Of a stretch of DNA of 64,000 bases, positions 60,373-64,000 are shown in pieces (the stretch's first letter is position 1; each line of letters starts with the position of its first letter). The notes under the pieces were generated by a model, which saw nothing but the letters and a program-made list of their open reading frames with translations, was not told where the DNA came from and did not search any database. The stretch is from Modestobacter sp. VKM Ac-2982 (GTDB lineage: Bacteria > Actinomycetota > Actinomycetes > Mycobacteriales > Geodermatophilaceae), in the NCBI RefSeq assembly GCF_026967935.1, contig NZ_JAPVBL010000003.1, forward strand, positions 558,001-622,000, read 5' to 3'. The translations under genes and the position numbers were made by a program.

Positions 60373-61848
60373 ATGACCGACGCCTCCGGCGTCTTCGCGC
60401 CCTACCCCGGCTCGGCACGGGACGAGGCGGTGGGCGCGGCAGGGTCGCTCCGGCCGGCCTACCGGCCCGTGCTGCAGGTGCTCGACGAGCTCGGCCCCGG
60501 CGGGATCGGCGCGCTCGTCGACGCGGTGGCCGGGGAACGCCGGGACCGCGGGGTGGTGGTCGGCGGCCACGTCGACGGCCGGCTGCAGGAGCGGCCGCTC
60601 CCGCTGTGCCCGGTGCCCCGCCTGCTCTCCGCCGCCGACTGGTCCTCCGTCGCCCGCGGCGCCGAGCAGCGGCACCGGGCGCTGAACGCCTTCCTCGCCG
60701 ACGTCTACCGCCCGGCCGGGCGGCGGCGCACCGACGCCGACCGGCATGCCGAGGTGGTCCGCGCCGGCGTCGTGCCGGCGTGGGTGGTCGCCGCCAGCCC
60801 GGGGCTCCGTGCCTCGGCGGCCGGCCTGGCCGTGCCCGGCCAGCCGCGGGTCGCCGTCTCCGGCCTGGACCTGCGGCACGGCCCCGCGGGGTGGGTGGCG
60901 GTCGCGGACGACCTGTCGACGCCCTCGGGCCTCGGGCACGCGATCAGCGACCGGGTCAGCAGCCGGGCCGCGCTGCCGGAGCTGCACGCCGCGGCGGAGG
61001 CCGCGGGGCTCACCGACCCGGGCGAGGCGGTGCCGCTGCTGCGCGCGGCGCTGGCCGAGGCCGCCCCGCCGGCGTGCACCGGCTCCCCCCAGCTGGCGGT
61101 GCTCTCCGAGGGGCCGCACAGCAGCAGCTGGTTCGAGCACCGGTTGCTGGCCGCGGCGATGGACGTCCCGATCGCCACGCCGGACACCCTCTGGCCGGCT
61201 CGCGGTGGCGGCGTGGCGGTGCAGGTGGACGGGCAGCGGCTGCGGGTCGACGTGCTCCACCGACAGCTGGACGAGGCCGGGCTGGCCGCGCACCTGACGC
61301 CGAGCGGGGCGGCACTGGACGTGCTGCTCGGTGCCGCGGTGCGGGCCGGGGAGCTGGCGCTGGCCAACGTGCCGGGCAACGGCGTGGCCGACGGCGAGGC
61401 CACCTACCGGTACGTGCCGGAGCTGATCCGGTTCTACCTCGGTGAGGAGCCGGTGCTGGACACCGTGCGCACCTGGCTGCTGGCCGACGAGGCCGACCTC
61501 GCCGAGGTGCGCGACCGGCTGCACGAGCTGGTCGTGCGGCCGGTCGACGGGTACGGCGGTTCCGGGGTGGTGGTCGGGCCCCGCTGCTCGGCGGCCGAGC
61601 TGGCCGAGCTGCAGGCGGAGGTGGCGGCCACGCCGCACCGCTTCATCGCCCAGGAACCGGTCGACGGTTCCACGGTGCCCACCGTCGTCGGCGGCGCGCT
61701 GGTGCCGCGGGCCGCCGGGCTGCGGGTGTTCACCGTCGCCGGTGCCACCACCACCCGGGCACTGCCCGCGCCGTGGACCCGGATGGCCCTGGCCGACGGA
61801 TCAGCCGTGCTGGACGGCAGCAGCAAGGACACCTGGCTGCTGCCCTGA
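60373..61848 (+). CDS. Circularly permuted type 2 ATP-grasp ligase
   Basis: A 491-aa protein from ATG 60373, seven bases after the peptidase stop, so co-transcribed. Family landmarks of the permuted ATP-grasp group (DUF404/407): LRPAYRPVLQVLDELG, the glycine-rich ATP loop ELVVRPVDGYGGSGVVVG near residue 400, and the C-terminal RFIAQEPVDGSTVPT ... VPRAAGLRVFTVAG. Such enzymes are predicted peptide-bond-forming amidoligases. The alpha-E and transglutaminase genes that usually accompany them are missing here. Probable role: joining amino acids before amidation by the gene at 56585. Confidence 0.85.
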   Translation: MTDASGVFAPYPGSARDEAVGAAGSLRPAYRPVLQVLDELGPGGIGALVDAVAGERRDRGVVVGGHVDGRLQERPLPLCPVPRLLSAADWSSVARGAEQRHRALNAFLADVYRPAGRRRTDADRHAEVVRAGVVPAWVVAASPGLRASAAGLAVPGQPRVAVSGLDLRHGPAGWVAVADDLSTPSGLGHAISDRVSSRAALPELHAAAEAAGLTDPGEAVPLLRAALAEAAPPACTGSPQLAVLSEGPHSSSWFEHRLLAAAMDVPIATPDTLWPARGGGVAVQVDGQRLRVDVLHRQLDEAGLAAHLTPSGAALDVLLGAAVRAGELALANVPGNGVADGEATYRYVPELIRFYLGEEPVLDTVRTWLLADEADLAEVRDRLHELVVRPVDGYGGSGVVVGPRCSAAELAELQAEVAATPHRFIAQEPVDGSTVPTVVGGALVPRAAGLRVFTVAGATTTRALPAPWTRMALADGSAVLDGSSKDTWLLP

Positions 61849-61854
61849 AGCGCC

Positions 61855-61898
61855 CCCGTCCTCCGCACCCCTGGTGAGCCGGGGGCGCGGAGGACGGG
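61855..61898. terminator. Bidirectional hairpin between the trio and serC
   Basis: Perfect 12-base arms CCCGTCCTCCGC (61855-61866) and GCGGAGGACGGG (61887-61898), with an inner CCCC/GGGG pair in the 20-base loop, lie 6 bases after the ATP-grasp stop and 4 bases from the serC stop on the other strand. It is a clear shared terminator. Confidence 0.75.
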
Positions 61899-61902
61899 AC
61901 CG

Positions 61903-64000
<2,098 letters not shown>

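Overview
The window is very GC-rich, gene-dense DNA with many GTG starts and 4-base start/stop overlaps, typical of Actinomycetota. Gene content (SepH, XPB-type helicase, DUF3027, DUF2530, two Csp types, dual CIRCE at an orphan groEL) suggests a Geodermatophilaceae-like genome (Blastococcus/Geodermatophilus/Modestobacter group); that family assignment is inference. I see no insertion sequence, prophage, CRISPR array, rRNA or tRNA. The region looks like ordinary chromosome, and from about 24 kb onward the gene order (ercc3/XPB, helicase-associated protein, cspB, DUF2771, DUF3027, DUF2530, MarR, MFS, SpoU methylase, sepH, serC, citrate synthase) recalls the Mycobacterium tuberculosis Rv0861c-Rv0889c interval.

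Layout. 0-5.4 kb: a LytR_C-domain membrane protein, then a secreted alpha/beta hydrolase fused to an ABC ATPase, with its ABC-2 permease. 5.4-10.3 kb: HAD phosphatase, a SAM-I riboswitch controlling a zinc-ribbon threonine synthase, a small cold-shock protein, and groEL behind two HrcA/CIRCE operators. 10.3-17.1 kb: small metabolic and hypothetical genes, many overlapping tail to tail, glucose-6-phosphate dehydrogenase, and two tandem lipoproteins. 17.2-30.7 kb: a LAL/LuxR regulator preceded by a 43-aa gene, a PspC-domain protein, two superfamily-2 helicases, an aminotransferase, a cyclopropane-fatty-acid-synthase-like enzyme and an XPB-N/WYL-like protein. 30.7-40.8 kb: acyl-CoA ligase, CspB, the DUF2771/DUF3027/DUF2530 group, an AzgA-type purine permease, MarR plus MFS exporter, ThpR and an acyl-CoA thioesterase. 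40.8-47.1 kb: a six-gene operon on the minus strand (ABC ATPase, ABC permease, TetR, two more ATPases and an FtsX-like permease) with a TetR-type operator in front. 47.1-56.3 kb: diguanylate cyclase, FAD oxidase, RNA methyltransferase, stress proteins, an asymmetric heterodimeric ABC exporter and sepH. 56.5-61.9 kb: a trio of NAGGN-type amidotransferase, S9 peptidase and circularly permuted ATP-grasp ligase. 61.9-64.0 kb: serC and the 3' part of a citrate synthase gene running off the right edge.

The most interesting signals are: the SAM-I riboswitch whose P1 strand runs into the Shine-Dalgarno sequence of a threonine synthase paralogue; the amidotransferase/peptidase/ATP-grasp trio, a possible variant of the NAGGN osmolyte system; the hydrolase-ABC fusion; two genes that appear to start with CTG in CTGA overlaps; and two small families of intergenic hairpin repeats placed at gene 3' ends, one showing a compensatory base-pair change.
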